NCBI RefSeq assembly: GCF_024267655.1 | Contig: NZ_CP100595.1 | Coordinates: 1,116,001 to 1,180,000, forward strand | Reading direction: 5' to 3' | DNA: 64,000 bases | Source: Arcobacter roscoffensis | GTDB taxonomy: Bacteria; Campylobacterota; Campylobacteria; Campylobacterales; Arcobacteraceae | Shown here: piece by piece, positions 16,303 to 26,446 of the stretch | How the letters are laid out: every line of letters begins with the position of its first letter | How positions within the stretch are numbered: the stretch's first letter is position 1 | The notes under the pieces: model-generated | Told to the model about the DNA's origin: nothing | Databases searched by the model: none | What the model saw: the letters and a program-made list of their open reading frames with translations, nothing else | Program-made: the position numbers and the translations under genes

Positions 16303-16878
16303 ATGGAAATTAAAAAATCAAATATTGCAAAACTTCCATCAAAACATGGAAAGTTTTTTATTAAAGCTTATAAGCAAGATAATCAAGAGCATTTAGCAAT
16401 TATGAGTGAAAACTTTAATCAATTACAAAATCCTTATGTTAGAGTTCATAGTGAATGTCTAACAGGAGATGCCTTAGGAAGTCTAAAGTGCGATTGTCAA
16501 AACCAATTAGATTTGGCATTAAACTTTATTTCAAAGCAAGGTGGTTTGGTGATATATCATAGACAAGAGGGAAGAAATATAGGTTTATTAAATAAGATAA
16601 ATGCCTATGCTCTTCAAGATAAGGGAAGAAATACAGTAGAGGCAAATCTAGAATTAGGCTTTGCAGAAGATGAAAGAGATTATAGTGTAGTAAAGTTTAT
16701 TTTTGAAGATTTAGATATAAATAGTATTAAGCTTATTACAAACAATCCTAAAAAAATAGAATATATAAACTCAATAGGTGTAAGTATTGTTGAGAGGATT
16801 CCTGCTATTACAGAGGTAAATGAGTTTAATAAAAACTATTTAAATACTAAAAAAGAGCATTTTGGACATATGTTATAG
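16303..16878 (+). CDS. ribA: GTP cyclohydrolase II
   Basis: Stand-alone RibA of 191 residues, which opens GTP to 2,5-diamino-6-ribosylamino-pyrimidinone phosphate with loss of formate and pyrophosphate, the first step of riboflavin synthesis. The zinc-binding cysteines lie in SECLTGDALGSLKCDCQ (about 46-62), and IYHRQEGRNIGL (about 86-97) and LITNNPKKIE are conserved family segments. There is no fused DHBP synthase (RibB) domain. A start-site dyad upstream suggests repression. The last bases overlap the end of the convergent kinase gene. Confidence 0.95.
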   Translation: MEIKKSNIAKLPSKHGKFFIKAYKQDNQEHLAIMSENFNQLQNPYVRVHSECLTGDALGSLKCDCQNQLDLALNFISKQGGLVIYHRQEGRNIGLLNKINAYALQDKGRNTVEANLELGFAEDERDYSVVKFIFEDLDINSIKLITNNPKKIEYINSIGVSIVERIPAITEVNEFNKNYLNTKKEHFGHML

Positions 16879-18210
16879 GGGAATTACTACAGTAAATTTT
16901 GCACCTTTTAGCTTTTTGTTTTCATGTGTATATTCATGATTAGCAACACTAATAGTGCCTTTACAGTACTTTGAGATTAGCTCGTGGGACATGTAAAGGC
17001 CTATTCCCGTACCTAAAGATTTGTGCTTTGTTGTAAAATATGGTTCAAAGATTTTTGTTATTACTTCTTCCTTTATACCTTGTGCACTATCTAAAAACTC
17101 AATTTCTAAATTTTTATCTTTTTGTTTAATATCAATAAAAAAATATCTATTTTCTGTATTTATTTCTTTTTGTTTAAAAGCATCTTTTGCATTGTTGCAA
17201 ATATTTATAAAGGCTTGAATTAAGATACTTTCATTTGAGTATAAATCATGATTTTTATCAATTGTAATTTGAGTTTTTATAAAATTATTCTCAAAAATAT
17301 TTTGAGTAAGAGATTCTAAATCTCTAATTACTTTTTTTATACTAATAATACTCATAGACTCATTATCTGCCATAAAAAAGCTTCTAAAATCATCAATAGT
17401 CTTAGATAAGTAATTTGCTTGTTTTATGATATTATCAGAAGCTTGAATAAGCTCTTCTTTTTTTAATTCATTATTTATTTCTAGTGAAAATTTTGTTCCA
17501 CTTGCGAGTGTTGTAATCACAGATAAGGGTTGTCTCCATTGATGAGCAATATTTCCAAGCATTTCACCAATTGCTGCAATTTTTGATTGATTTAAAAGAA
17601 GTTTTTGATCTCTTGTTTTTTCTTGCTCTAATAGTGACTTCTTTTTAAAAATATAAATTAGAATAGCAAATAAAATAAGTATCGATACTAGTGTATAAAC
17701 TAAAATTACCATTATTTCAAATTTTTTAGATTCATCTAAAACTATTTGTTTATGAAGCTGTTTCCATTTGATTTTCTCTATGCGTTCAACTATCTTATTT
17801 ACTTCTTGTTTATTATCAAAAAGATTTTTTCTATTTTGAGGATCTATATTAAGTAGATTTTCTTCTAATATTGAAATAGAGTTTAAAACATGGGTTTTTA
17901 GTTTATCTATATCTTTGTATTCTCTTAATTCAAAGGCAGATAAAAAACCAAGTGAACCTTCTAGGTAATCTACACTATCATAAATTAAGTCTTCATCACT
18001 TTTTAGAAAACCTTCAATTGCTAAGTTGTAAGCTTTTTCGTTTAAAATTGAGACTTTTAAAATATGCCTTACAGATTCATTTGTAATAAAGTTTTTTCCT
18101 ACTTCATTTACTTTATGGGGTACATATTTAGTATATCCCCACCAAAAGTAAGAAACACTACAAATTATAAACATAAGTAGTAATAAAATATATAAAATTC
18201 TATTCTTCAT
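16873..18210 (-). CDS. Membrane-bound sensor histidine kinase with helical periplasmic domain
   Basis: Kinase of 445 residues. An N-terminal helix (about 5-24), a periplasmic helical sensor of about 130 residues, and a second helix (about 168-190) precede a HisKA-like domain with His223 in NIAHQWRQPLS and an HATPase domain (NICNNAKDAF, DSAQG, GTGIGLYMSHEL). No receiver is attached and no regulator lies next to it. Its start is 4 bases from the stop of the secreted protein gene at 18215, so the two are an operon and the secreted protein may be a periplasmic sensing partner. The cognate regulator is unknown. Confidence 0.9.
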   Translation of the reverse strand: MKNRILYILLLLMFIICSVSYFWWGYTKYVPHKVNEVGKNFITNESVRHILKVSILNEKAYNLAIEGFLKSDEDLIYDSVDYLEGSLGFLSAFELREYKDIDKLKTHVLNSISILEENLLNIDPQNRKNLFDNKQEVNKIVERIEKIKWKQLHKQIVLDESKKFEIMVILVYTLVSILILFAILIYIFKKKSLLEQEKTRDQKLLLNQSKIAAIGEMLGNIAHQWRQPLSVITTLASGTKFSLEINNELKKEELIQASDNIIKQANYLSKTIDDFRSFFMADNESMSIISIKKVIRDLESLTQNIFENNFIKTQITIDKNHDLYSNESILIQAFINICNNAKDAFKQKEINTENRYFFIDIKQKDKNLEIEFLDSAQGIKEEVITKIFEPYFTTKHKSLGTGIGLYMSHELISKYCKGTISVANHEYTHENKKLKGAKFTVVIPL

Positions 18211-18214
18211 ATAT

Positions 18215-18688
18215 TTATTTAAACTCTATACTTTTTATCATCCAAATCCATTTGGGAAGATTTTTAGCGAAGTTTTCATTCGCTTTTTTATATTTAGGGT
18301 AAACAACTCTTAAGGGCCCTTTTTTATCATAGCCTACAATTTGTCCATTGATTCTAGTTGCTAAGAGAATATGGAATTTTTCCCACTCTTTTTTTGTGAT
18401 ATTTACACTATATCCATCAAGTGCATTAAAACTAATGCTTTTTGTATTTTCATTGGCAAAAAAGTTTGCAAATGTTTTTAAATCAACACCAGAATATTTT
18501 GTTTTTATTTTTGTATATGGATCAAGTATTTCAAAAGATTTAATACCTAAGGATTCAATAGTTTTTATAGAAACTCTTTTTTTTATATTGGGTTTTAACT
18601 CCCCAGAAAATTTTATGGTTTTTGATGAAAGTTCACTTTGTGCTAAAAGTGAAGAAAAAAAAAGACAAAAAAGTAAAAGATATTTCAA
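18215..18688 (-). CDS. Secreted molybdopterin-domain-like protein
   Basis: A 157-residue protein with a clear signal peptide (MKYLLLFCLFFSSLLAQ). The mature part follows the small oxidoreductase molybdopterin-binding-like pattern: SGVDLKTFA, then DGYSVNITKKEW, LLATRINGQIVGYDKKGPLRVVYP, and a terminal WIWMIKSIEF. No cysteine occupies the molybdenum-ligand position of sulfite oxidase and the domain is short, so it is probably a ligand-binding or accessory version rather than an enzyme. It is immediately upstream of the kinase at 16873, which suggests periplasmic sensing together. The function is inferred. Confidence 0.75.
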   Translation of the reverse strand: MKYLLLFCLFFSSLLAQSELSSKTIKFSGELKPNIKKRVSIKTIESLGIKSFEILDPYTKIKTKYSGVDLKTFANFFANENTKSISFNALDGYSVNITKKEWEKFHILLATRINGQIVGYDKKGPLRVVYPKYKKANENFAKNLPKWIWMIKSIEFK

Positions 18689-18759
18689 TAAATACTCCAG
18701 ATATTTAAATATAATTTAAAGTATAACATCTTTGATATAAAGAATACTTAATAAAATAA

Positions 18760-19125
18760 TTAAAAAGTATCTTTATCTTCTACTTCTTCCTCCCATAAAA
18801 CAGATACTCCGTACTCTTCATCAGTAATTACATATTTAAAATACTCTCCTGTTCCCTTTCTTCCATGAAGCCTTACTACAGTTTGACCATCTTGTAATAA
18901 TTTTTTCATTTCTCTTTCACTAAAACTTCTTTTATTCCATCTTAAAAAAGCATTTGAGTATACTCTAAATCTACATGAGGAATCAGTTGTAAATACATAC
19001 TGTTCACTTTCATCATACTCTTTCTTTGCATTTTCACATGAGTAAAGTTTTATTTTCTTACCTTGGGCTGTAATATTTTTTGAGCTAACAACACCTTTAC
19101 AGTAAGGACACTCTCCTAATATCAT
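18760..19125 (-). CDS. Topoisomerase C-terminal-like zinc-ribbon protein
   Basis: A 121-residue soluble protein. It resembles a free-standing copy of the C-terminal zinc-ribbon repeat of type IA topoisomerases: ECPYCKG at 5-10, a second cysteine site with YSCEN and SSCRFRVYSN, then the family-like FSEREMKKLLQDGQTVVRLHGRKGTGEYFKYVI. There is no topoisomerase catalytic domain, so it may bind nucleic acid alone or assist another protein. It is alone on its strand between two unrelated genes; the flanking gaps are about 80 bp and AT-rich. Confidence 0.7.
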   Translation of the reverse strand: MILGECPYCKGVVSSKNITAQGKKIKLYSCENAKKEYDESEQYVFTTDSSCRFRVYSNAFLRWNKRSFSEREMKKLLQDGQTVVRLHGRKGTGEYFKYVITDEEYGVSVLWEEEVEDKDTF

Positions 19126-19205
19126 TTAATATCCTGTTTTTTATTTGAGATTCTAGCTTAATTTTTTTAAAATCTAAAAAAATATTTCAAATTGAAAGCA
19201 AAGAG

Positions 19206-21467
19206 TTAAATTTCTTTACCTTCAAAATTATTTTTAGCCACATTTTGAACTACTTTTGAAGCTATTATATTTGTTTGTTTTGCAATGCTGTCAGTTTTTT
19301 GAGCAATTTTTGTATTTTCTTGGGCGTAAATATCAAGTTTGTTAACTATATCATCAATAAAGCTAATTTTTCTTTCTTGCTCTTTTGCGGCATTTGTTAC
19401 ATCATCAATAAGATGGTTTGTTTGAGTAACTTTTTCTTCTAAATCTTCAAAGCCTTCAATAAGAGAATCACTTATTTGTTTCCCTTCATCAGTTTTTAAA
19501 GAGGCACTCTCAACTAATGCTGTTATTTCTTTTGCCGCTTGAGCACTTCTATTAGCAAGGTTTCTAACTTCCTGTGCTACAACTGCAAAGCCTTTGCCTG
19601 CTTCGCCAGCAGTTGCTGCTTCTACTGCTGCATTTAATGATAAAATATTTGTCTGGAATGCAATTTGATCAATGATAGTAATCGCTTCATTTATTGCTTT
19701 TACTTTTTCATTTATGTCATCCATTGAAGAAGCTGTTTTTGAAGCTAAATCTTTTCCTTTTAGTGATGAATCTTTTGTAAAAGTAGAAATATCAGACATC
19801 TCTTTTGCTCTTGCGCTTGTATGGGAGATAGTTGTTGAAATATCATTAATTGCTTCTGTTGTTTCATTTAAAGCATTATTTTGTTTATGTGCATTTTCAT
19901 TTAAAACTTTTACATCTGTTGTTAGTTTAGACGAACTTTCTTGTAAAGTAATACCATCACGTTGATTCGAAGTTAACATATTTGTAATCATTTTATTCAT
20001 AGAGATAATTTGTTTACCAATGTCACCACTAGTTTTTTCATCCAATTTAGGTGTAAAATCATTTTTTGAGTAACTGTTTAATACTTTTGAAAGCTTATTA
20101 ATATCATCACCCATAAATTTTTGTAAGTTCTCAAGCATGGTATTAATAAGTGTTTTTAATTCAGCTAAAGAGTCTGTATTAGATTGTTTCTCAATTCTTT
20201 TGTTTAAGTGACCTTCTTTTACACTATTTACTACATCTTTTACATTATTAATCAAAATATTTTCTTCTTTGATACTTTTACTTATTTCTAAAATATTATC
20301 ATTGATGTTCTTTGCCATTTGTCCAAATTCATCATTTTGATTTATTATAATTTTTTCTGGGCTGTTTGATTGTTTATTTAAAAACTTAAAGAAATTATTT
20401 AAGCCATTTTGAATAGTGTTTAATTTTGTATTTAAAACTTTTGTAGAGTAAAATACCACTAATCCTATTAAAATAGTAGTTATTAAACCTGCTAAAATAG
20501 AGAAGTTTTTGATGATAAAAGCACTTTGTAAATATTCATCATTTGGAACAGATAATCCAAAACCCCAAGTTACATCAGAATTGGAAATTATAAAAGAAGT
20601 AAGATAATTAAATGAGTCTTGATTGTTATATAAAGATTTTTCATCAAAGAAAAAGTCTTTATTTTTTTGAATATTTTTTATAATCTCTTTACTTCTATTT
20701 GTTTTTGAAACATCAAAAAGGTTTTTGCCTAAAAGTTTTTCATTTGGATGGGAAATAACTGTTCCTTTTGAACTTAATATATATCCATAGCCATTATCTA
20801 GAATTTTTAGTTTAGAAACTTTTTGTACTATTTTATCAAGAGAAATATCAATTCCTACAACACCAACAAATTTTCCATTATTGTACATAGGAACTGAAAC
20901 AGTTGTATTTAGTACTTCTTTATTATTTACATTAAATTTGTAAGGTTCTGTAATGTACTCTTTTTTTGTTTCTTTAGGTTTTGTAATCCAAATATTGTTT
21001 TCCAATACAGGATATTGCCAAACTAAGTTTATTTCACCATTGTTTTTCATAACATAAGGCGAGAATCTTCCTTTTTCATCGTGGGCGTATCTATTTGCCA
21101 TTGAAGGAATATTTTTATAAAATGTATTTGCTTCAAAATAAGTCCAAACCCCAACAATATATGGGTTTTTCTCTAAGATAGAACTCATAAGCTCTATTAA
21201 AATAGGCTTAGAGTACATAACATCTTCTTTTAAAGCAGTTTCTAAAGAAGCACTAAATGTTTTGATTAGAACAACAGACTTTTCAATATCTCCTTTAATT
21301 TCTAAAGCATTTTTATGTCCCAGTTCTTTCATATAATCTTTTGAAATCTTTTGGGTTTCACTAAATACTTTACTTGAAATTAGAAAAGTTGATATTGTAG
21401 ATAAAAATACAAGTACACCTAAAACACTAAATAATAATTTCTTACTAAAACTTAAATTATTGAACAT
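19206..21467 (-). CDS. Methyl-accepting chemotaxis protein with dCache ligand domain
   Basis: Transmembrane chemoreceptor of 753 residues. A first helix (about 10-30) and a long periplasmic dCache_1 domain (about 40-310; [41 protein letters not shown]) are followed by a second helix (about 318-340), a HAMP-like linker and the cytoplasmic signalling helical hairpin. The highly conserved tip lies at about 605-635 ([19 protein letters not shown], then [20 protein letters not shown]). There is no C-terminal CheR-docking pentapeptide. AGGGG precedes the ATG. The ligand is unknown; dCache domains commonly bind amino or organic acids. Confidence 0.95.
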   Translation of the reverse strand: MFNNLSFSKKLLFSVLGVLVFLSTISTFLISSKVFSETQKISKDYMKELGHKNALEIKGDIEKSVVLIKTFSASLETALKEDVMYSKPILIELMSSILEKNPYIVGVWTYFEANTFYKNIPSMANRYAHDEKGRFSPYVMKNNGEINLVWQYPVLENNIWITKPKETKKEYITEPYKFNVNNKEVLNTTVSVPMYNNGKFVGVVGIDISLDKIVQKVSKLKILDNGYGYILSSKGTVISHPNEKLLGKNLFDVSKTNRSKEIIKNIQKNKDFFFDEKSLYNNQDSFNYLTSFIISNSDVTWGFGLSVPNDEYLQSAFIIKNFSILAGLITTILIGLVVFYSTKVLNTKLNTIQNGLNNFFKFLNKQSNSPEKIIINQNDEFGQMAKNINDNILEISKSIKEENILINNVKDVVNSVKEGHLNKRIEKQSNTDSLAELKTLINTMLENLQKFMGDDINKLSKVLNSYSKNDFTPKLDEKTSGDIGKQIISMNKMITNMLTSNQRDGITLQESSSKLTTDVKVLNENAHKQNNALNETTEAINDISTTISHTSARAKEMSDISTFTKDSSLKGKDLASKTASSMDDINEKVKAINEAITIIDQIAFQTNILSLNAAVEAATAGEAGKGFAVVAQEVRNLANRSAQAAKEITALVESASLKTDEGKQISDSLIEGFEDLEEKVTQTNHLIDDVTNAAKEQERKISFIDDIVNKLDIYAQENTKIAQKTDSIAKQTNIIASKVVQNVAKNNFEGKEI

Positions 21468-21557
21468 TATTAAACCCCTAACAAAAATAGTAAAAATAAT
21501 ACAAAAATATTGTTTAGTGATTGTTGGTTAAGAGTTTAAATATAAAACTAAAAGAGC

Positions 21558-23240
21558 TTAAGAGAATATCTTAAGAATAATCTCTTTTAGCTCTTTTTTC
21601 ATAGTCTCACTTAGTGTTTTTTTATTTGAGTAAATATAAAAAGGTACGGTGTTTTGCATAGAGTGTTTAAGTCTTTTTCTAAGCGTTGAAATCTCATCTA
21701 TATCTATCAAAGATTCGCCATCATAAAAACAAAAGTCTTTTTGAATACCAATTTTAAATGACACTATTTGATAAGTAAGAAATAGCTCATCTTTCTTATT
21801 TTCCCATCTTTTAGTAAAGGCATCTAACTCTTTTTGAAGGGTTTTAGCTCTATTTTCTGTGATATATCCAAAACTTTCTCTAAACTTATATCTTTGAACT
21901 GTTTCAAATCCTAACTCTTTATAAAACTCATTTAGGTTTTTCCAATGGGATTTAAATCTTCTTTTTCCAAATAGAACTTCTTCAAAACAATAAAGATATT
22001 TTTTATCTTGTGTAGTTAAGATTTTCTTATCTTTTATATAAAAGTACTCTTTTTTAAATAGTGAGATTAGCCAGTTCTCATCTAGCATAGATATTGTATC
22101 AAGTTGTTTTTCCACATCTTTTTCTTCATTGAAATTCCAAAGCATTGATATATTATCTTCATTATTTGCTGATTTGATTTTGTCATTAAAGAAATTATTA
22201 GAAAGATATAAAACTACATTTTCTAAAAGAGCATCTGTCTTTGCAATGCCATGATTATAAATCACTTTTTTGTATAAATTAAATCTCATTTCTAACATAT
22301 GTTCTATATCAATTAGTGACATATCAAAGAAACTTAAATAAAATTTATTCTTCTCTTCTACTAAAACAGCTTGTTTTGTGATTCTAATATGATCACTAGG
22401 ACCTGTGATATATCCACTTGCAAGCATATCTCTATTTACATAATCAAGTCTATCAGCATCAACAGTACTATCTATATAATTATGTAAAACTTTAAAGTCA
22501 AAACCATTATAAACTTTTTCTTCTAATATAAATAAACACAGTTTTTTTATTAGTTTTATGTATTCTTTATCAACACTTTTTTTAAGTAGGTCTTCTACTT
22601 CATAATCAAAAAGAAGTTCTAAAAGGTTTTTCCCTATTGCTTCATGAAGTACTTCTTTTGAATCTTGTGTTATCTGCTCATATTTAGTTTTAAATTCTAT
22701 TTCTTTTTTAAGTAAAACTTCTTTATTTAACTCTTTTTCTATGATTTTTCTATAAACTTTTTTTAGGGCATACTCTATTTGATGAGAGAAAGGAAGGTGC
22801 CCCACATCATGTAATAATCCAACTATTCTAATAGTTTGTAAAACAATACAATAAGAAACTCTATGAGCCTTTGATTTTGTAGGAATATTAAATTGATATA
22901 AAGCTTTGTTATCGAAATACTCCATATCTTTTAAATCAAGTTTTAAGGCATCCTCTTCAATGATTTTTAAAATTACATCTTTTAGTGAATCAAGGAAGTC
23001 GTTTTTTGTTTTTTTATTTGCATTTAAAAGAGAGTTTTTAAACATAAATGAAGCTAAATGCATAGTTCCAAGTGAATGTATAAACCTCTTTGTTGTAATA
23101 GATGGATAAGAAAAATATGCTAATGCATTTTGTGTAATAAACTGTAATCTGTTTACTATTTTTGTTTGTAATAATTTGTCTTCTAATTTTGTGTACTCTA
23201 TATGATTATAGATAGTATCATTTATTAATCTATTTTGTAT
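21558..23240 (-). CDS. HD-domain phosphohydrolase (dGTPase/SAMHD-like) with apparent ATA start
   Basis: Soluble protein of about 560 residues with an HD metal-dependent phosphohydrolase domain: TKRFIHSLGTMHLA supplies the first histidine, LLHDVGHLPFSH the HD pair, and YIDSTVDADRLDYVNRDM a downstream aspartate site. These match dGTPase/SAMHD-type proteins, so it may hydrolyse dNTPs. The first ATG (23063) would remove the first metal-ligand region. The open frame extends up to 23250 with no ATG, GTG, TTG or CTG. An AAGGA (complement of 23247-23251) lies six bases before an ATA at 23238-23240. I infer an AUA start. It follows the PhoH-like gene by 12 bases and is probably co-transcribed. Confidence 0.82.
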   Translation of the reverse strand: MQNRLINDTIYNHIEYTKLEDKLLQTKIVNRLQFITQNALAYFSYPSITTKRFIHSLGTMHLASFMFKNSLLNANKKTKNDFLDSLKDVILKIIEEDALKLDLKDMEYFDNKALYQFNIPTKSKAHRVSYCIVLQTIRIVGLLHDVGHLPFSHQIEYALKKVYRKIIEKELNKEVLLKKEIEFKTKYEQITQDSKEVLHEAIGKNLLELLFDYEVEDLLKKSVDKEYIKLIKKLCLFILEEKVYNGFDFKVLHNYIDSTVDADRLDYVNRDMLASGYITGPSDHIRITKQAVLVEEKNKFYLSFFDMSLIDIEHMLEMRFNLYKKVIYNHGIAKTDALLENVVLYLSNNFFNDKIKSANNEDNISMLWNFNEEKDVEKQLDTISMLDENWLISLFKKEYFYIKDKKILTTQDKKYLYCFEEVLFGKRRFKSHWKNLNEFYKELGFETVQRYKFRESFGYITENRAKTLQKELDAFTKRWENKKDELFLTYQIVSFKIGIQKDFCFYDGESLIDIDEISTLRKRLKHSMQNTVPFYIYSNKKTLSETMKKELKEIILKIFS

Positions 23241-23252
23241 TTTAAATCCTTA

Positions 23253-24632
23253 TTAGTTCTCTTTTTTCTTTTCAAAAATTCGCTCTGTAAATTGTGCATA
23301 TTTACCTCTTACTGCTTTATCAAGTTCAATTGCAAACATATTAAGCTCTTCATGTTTACTACTTGTTTGCTTTAATAAAGTTGTAAGACCGTTATTGTAT
23401 TTATTTAAATATAAATTATCAATTTGTCTGTTTGAACCAATCACTATAGCCATACAAGATTCATCAAGTCTTGATAGAATTAATTGTGTTGTTTTTTCAC
23501 TTGAGTTTTGCCACTCATCCATGATAACTATAGCACTTGATAGAGTTCTTCCTCTAGCTTCTCCTGGCCATAAAGTTTCAATACAGTATTTTGACTGAAG
23601 TTCACTTATCTTTGACTCAATTGATTCTTTATTATCCTTATTTTCACTTTTTTTAAGTTGTTTTTTTGCTATAAATTCCAAAGTGTCATGTACAGCCATA
23701 TTATAGATTCTAAATTTTTCATCATTTCCTGCAAGATAACCAATATCAGCACCTTTATCTAAAGATTCAATTGAGTTCCTAACATATACTATTTTGTCAT
23801 ATAGTCCTAAGTCAATAAGTCTCATGGCACTTACTATTGACATAAGTGTTTTCCCACTTCCTGCTTTTGCATCAATTACAAGTAAATCATACATATTAGA
23901 TAAAATAGCTTTTGTAAATAGTTTTTGCTTTAAATTTACAGGTTTTACATTTAATGACTTAAAGTCTGTTTCTTTTAAAATATCGAGTTTACCATTGTAA
24001 ACAATACCATAAGTTGAATTTCCATCAGGGCTTTCAAAACTATATGAAAAGTTTTCATATACGTAGTGTTCATCTATATTAAATATATTTTTTTTATCAA
24101 GACTATTAAAGTTACTTGAGTCAAAATCAAGTTTTTTAACAAACTCAAAGCTTGGAACAGTTGATTTATCATCATGTAAAGTCTCTGTTTTTAAACCCTT
24201 AAATAAAGCGAAAGTTCTAGCATAAACATCAAGAGATAAAAAAATAGTCTGTAAGCCTTTATAGTATTCTTGAGCAATAGATGCAACTTCTATGATTCTT
24301 TTATCATTACTTTCACTTATATGGATTTGTTCTATTTGTGTATCATAAACATCTTTTGAAATGATATGTAAGTTTAGTTCATCATTAAAAAACTTTATTA
24401 CTTTAAAGCCTAGTTTATAATCAACTTCTTTTATTTTCATTTTGGCTAATAATCTAGCAAACTCTCTTGAATAAAAACCTAATTCATTTGTCAACTTCTT
24501 CTTATCTTCAAGTTCTAGTAAAACTGTTTCTGGGATTACAATATGGTTAGTTTTATTGTCAGATATTTTATAAAGATTTTGAATATTCTGTAAAATGATA
24601 TTTGTGTCTAATACGTATATTTTATCTTTCAT
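23253..24632 (-). CDS. PhoH-family ATPase with N-terminal PIN domain
   Basis: Cytoplasmic protein of 459 residues. The N-terminal PIN nuclease-like domain (about 1-150) starts YVLDTNIILQN and keeps other acidic residues. The C-terminal PhoH ATPase (about 225-450) has Walker A DAKAGSGKT (about 255-263), Walker B IVIMDEWQNS and the IGSNRQID sensor segment; DEWQN replaces the more usual DEAQN. PIN-PhoH proteins (PhoH2 type) are linked to RNA unwinding and cleavage. The gene is followed by the HD-domain gene. A possible role in nucleotide or RNA turnover is inferred. Confidence 0.9.
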   Translation of the reverse strand: MKDKIYVLDTNIILQNIQNLYKISDNKTNHIVIPETVLLELEDKKKLTNELGFYSREFARLLAKMKIKEVDYKLGFKVIKFFNDELNLHIISKDVYDTQIEQIHISESNDKRIIEVASIAQEYYKGLQTIFLSLDVYARTFALFKGLKTETLHDDKSTVPSFEFVKKLDFDSSNFNSLDKKNIFNIDEHYVYENFSYSFESPDGNSTYGIVYNGKLDILKETDFKSLNVKPVNLKQKLFTKAILSNMYDLLVIDAKAGSGKTLMSIVSAMRLIDLGLYDKIVYVRNSIESLDKGADIGYLAGNDEKFRIYNMAVHDTLEFIAKKQLKKSENKDNKESIESKISELQSKYCIETLWPGEARGRTLSSAIVIMDEWQNSSEKTTQLILSRLDESCMAIVIGSNRQIDNLYLNKYNNGLTTLLKQTSSKHEELNMFAIELDKAVRGKYAQFTERIFEKKKEN

Positions 24633-24753
24633 AAAAAAAGTCTAGCACATATAAGTTACAAAATAATAACAGTCTTGCATTAAAATTATACTTTAGCTAT
24701 AATCATTTCCATTAAAAATAACTATTAAAAAATAAATAATTATAGGTTTTCTT

Positions 24754-26322
24754 GTGACTAAATTTAAGAGAAACAATATTAAAAATCTTCTAAAAACTTC
24801 ATTAGACCTTGCAAATGAAGCAATCTATCTAATAGACTCAAATGGTAAAATTCTTTTAGCTAATACGACAGCATGTCAAGCTTTAGGTTATGATAAAAAA
24901 GAAGTATCAAGTTTAAATGTTTTCGATGTGGACGCTTTAGTTAAATCAAAAGATGAATATAAAGAGAAATTTGAACTATTTAAACAAAATAAATCTAATA
25001 ATGCTTCTGTTATAGAATCAATACATAAGAGAAAAGACGGCACTACTTTCCCTGTTGAGATAAGTTCAAGACTAATTGATATTGATGGTAAAGAACATCT
25101 AATATCTTATGTATTAGACATTTCCCATAGGGTTAAACAAGATGAAGAATTAAAGCTTTATTTTGAGTTTATTAAAGAATCAAGTGATATGATTTTTTTA
25201 GTTGATTTTCAAAGTCAAAAAATAGAGTTTGCTAATGAGAAAGTTTGCAAGACTTTAGAATATAGTTTAGAAGAATTAAAGCAAATGAGAATTTCTCAAT
25301 TAAGAGAAGGGATATTAGACTCAGCAGAAATACCAGAAGTTTTTAAAGATATAAAAAATAAGAAAAACATGATTACATATGGTAAATATATTGGCAAAAA
25401 TAATAACAGTGTTTTTGTGGAAACCTCATTAAGTTTGAAAAATTATCATGGTAAAGATTATATTATGGCAATTTCTAGAGATATTAGTGAACGATTAGAG
25501 ATTGAGAAACAAAGGGAAGCTTTAAATAGAAAACTTGAAAACTATAATAATACATTAAAAGAAGAAGTTGCAAAAATAAAAAGTGAACTTACTGAGTATG
25601 AAAATATCATGCAAAGACAAGCTAAGATGGCAGCAATGGGTGAGATGTTAGAAAATATCGCCCATCAGTGGAGACAGCCTTTATCAATTATTTCAGTTTT
25701 ATCAACAGGGATGAAAATACAAAATGATACAGGAACACTTGATAAGCAGACTTTAACAAATGGCTTAAATGATATAAATACAAGTTCTCAATATCTTTCT
25801 AAAACTATTGATGATTTTAGTAATTTCTTTAAACCAAGCTATAAGAAAACTAAATTTAATATAAGTGAAGTTATCAAATACACAATAAATCTTACTAAAA
25901 CAAATTTTAAATCTCAAAATATAAAGATAGTTGAAAATATTATAGATTTAGAAGTTTATACTTTTAAAAATGAACTTATTCAAGTACTTTTAAATATTTT
26001 AAATAATGCTGGGGATGAGCTTATAAAGTTAGATAAAAAAAGAAAACTAATTATGATAGAAACTTATGAAAATGATGAATATTTATTTATAAAAGTTTTA
26101 GATAACGCTGGCGGAATTAAAAAATCAATAGTAAATAGAGTCTTTGAGCCATACTTTACTACAAAACATAAATCACAAGGTACAGGAGTAGGGCTTTATA
26201 TGTGTGAAACTATTGTAAAAAAACACATGCAAGGTTTAATTGAAGTTGAGAATAAAGAGTTTATGTTTGAAGATGATAAGTATACAGGTGCTCAATTTAT
26301 ATTAAGTTTACCGAAAAATTAA
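24754..26322 (+). CDS. Soluble PAS-PAS sensor histidine kinase
   Basis: Cytoplasmic kinase of 522 residues with no membrane segment. PAS 1 (about 12-130; AIYLIDSNGKILLANTTACQ) and PAS 2 (about 135-250; MIFLVDFQSQKIEFANEKVC) precede a coiled coil (about 255-290), the HisKA-like domain with His304 in NIAHQWRQPLS, and HATPase (NILNNAGDEL, DNAGG, GTGVGLYMCET). The start is GTG 24754 with AGG at 24744-24746. No regulator is adjacent. A hairpin terminator follows. What the PAS domains sense is unknown. Confidence 0.9.
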   Translation: MTKFKRNNIKNLLKTSLDLANEAIYLIDSNGKILLANTTACQALGYDKKEVSSLNVFDVDALVKSKDEYKEKFELFKQNKSNNASVIESIHKRKDGTTFPVEISSRLIDIDGKEHLISYVLDISHRVKQDEELKLYFEFIKESSDMIFLVDFQSQKIEFANEKVCKTLEYSLEELKQMRISQLREGILDSAEIPEVFKDIKNKKNMITYGKYIGKNNNSVFVETSLSLKNYHGKDYIMAISRDISERLEIEKQREALNRKLENYNNTLKEEVAKIKSELTEYENIMQRQAKMAAMGEMLENIAHQWRQPLSIISVLSTGMKIQNDTGTLDKQTLTNGLNDINTSSQYLSKTIDDFSNFFKPSYKKTKFNISEVIKYTINLTKTNFKSQNIKIVENIIDLEVYTFKNELIQVLLNILNNAGDELIKLDKKRKLIMIETYENDEYLFIKVLDNAGGIKKSIVNRVFEPYFTTKHKSQGTGVGLYMCETIVKKHMQGLIEVENKEFMFEDDKYTGAQFILSLPKN

Positions 26323-26325
26323 TTT

Positions 26326-26356
26326 TAGCACTATGTGTTAATGAGTGCTAGTTTTT
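26326..26356 (+). terminator. Terminator after the PAS-PAS kinase
   Basis: TAGCACT at 26326-26332 and AGTGCTA at 26344-26350 form a 7-bp stem with an 11-base loop, followed by GTTTTT. Confidence 0.6.
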
Positions 26357-26433
26357 ATTGAAAATTAAGTTTTATACATTTATAATTACATTAACTTTAG
26401 TCACAAACACTAAAGAGTACTTTTTTATTACGG

Positions 26434-26446
26434 TAAGGAGGTTGAT
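26434..26446 (+). other. Orphan near-perfect Shine-Dalgarno in an intergenic gap
   Basis: TAAGGAGGTTGAT matches the anti-Shine-Dalgarno complement with a single inserted T. The nearest possible start codons run into stops within five codons, so no gene follows it. The rest of the gap (26357-26552) holds nothing else I can identify. It may be what is left of a lost gene. Confidence 0.35.
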
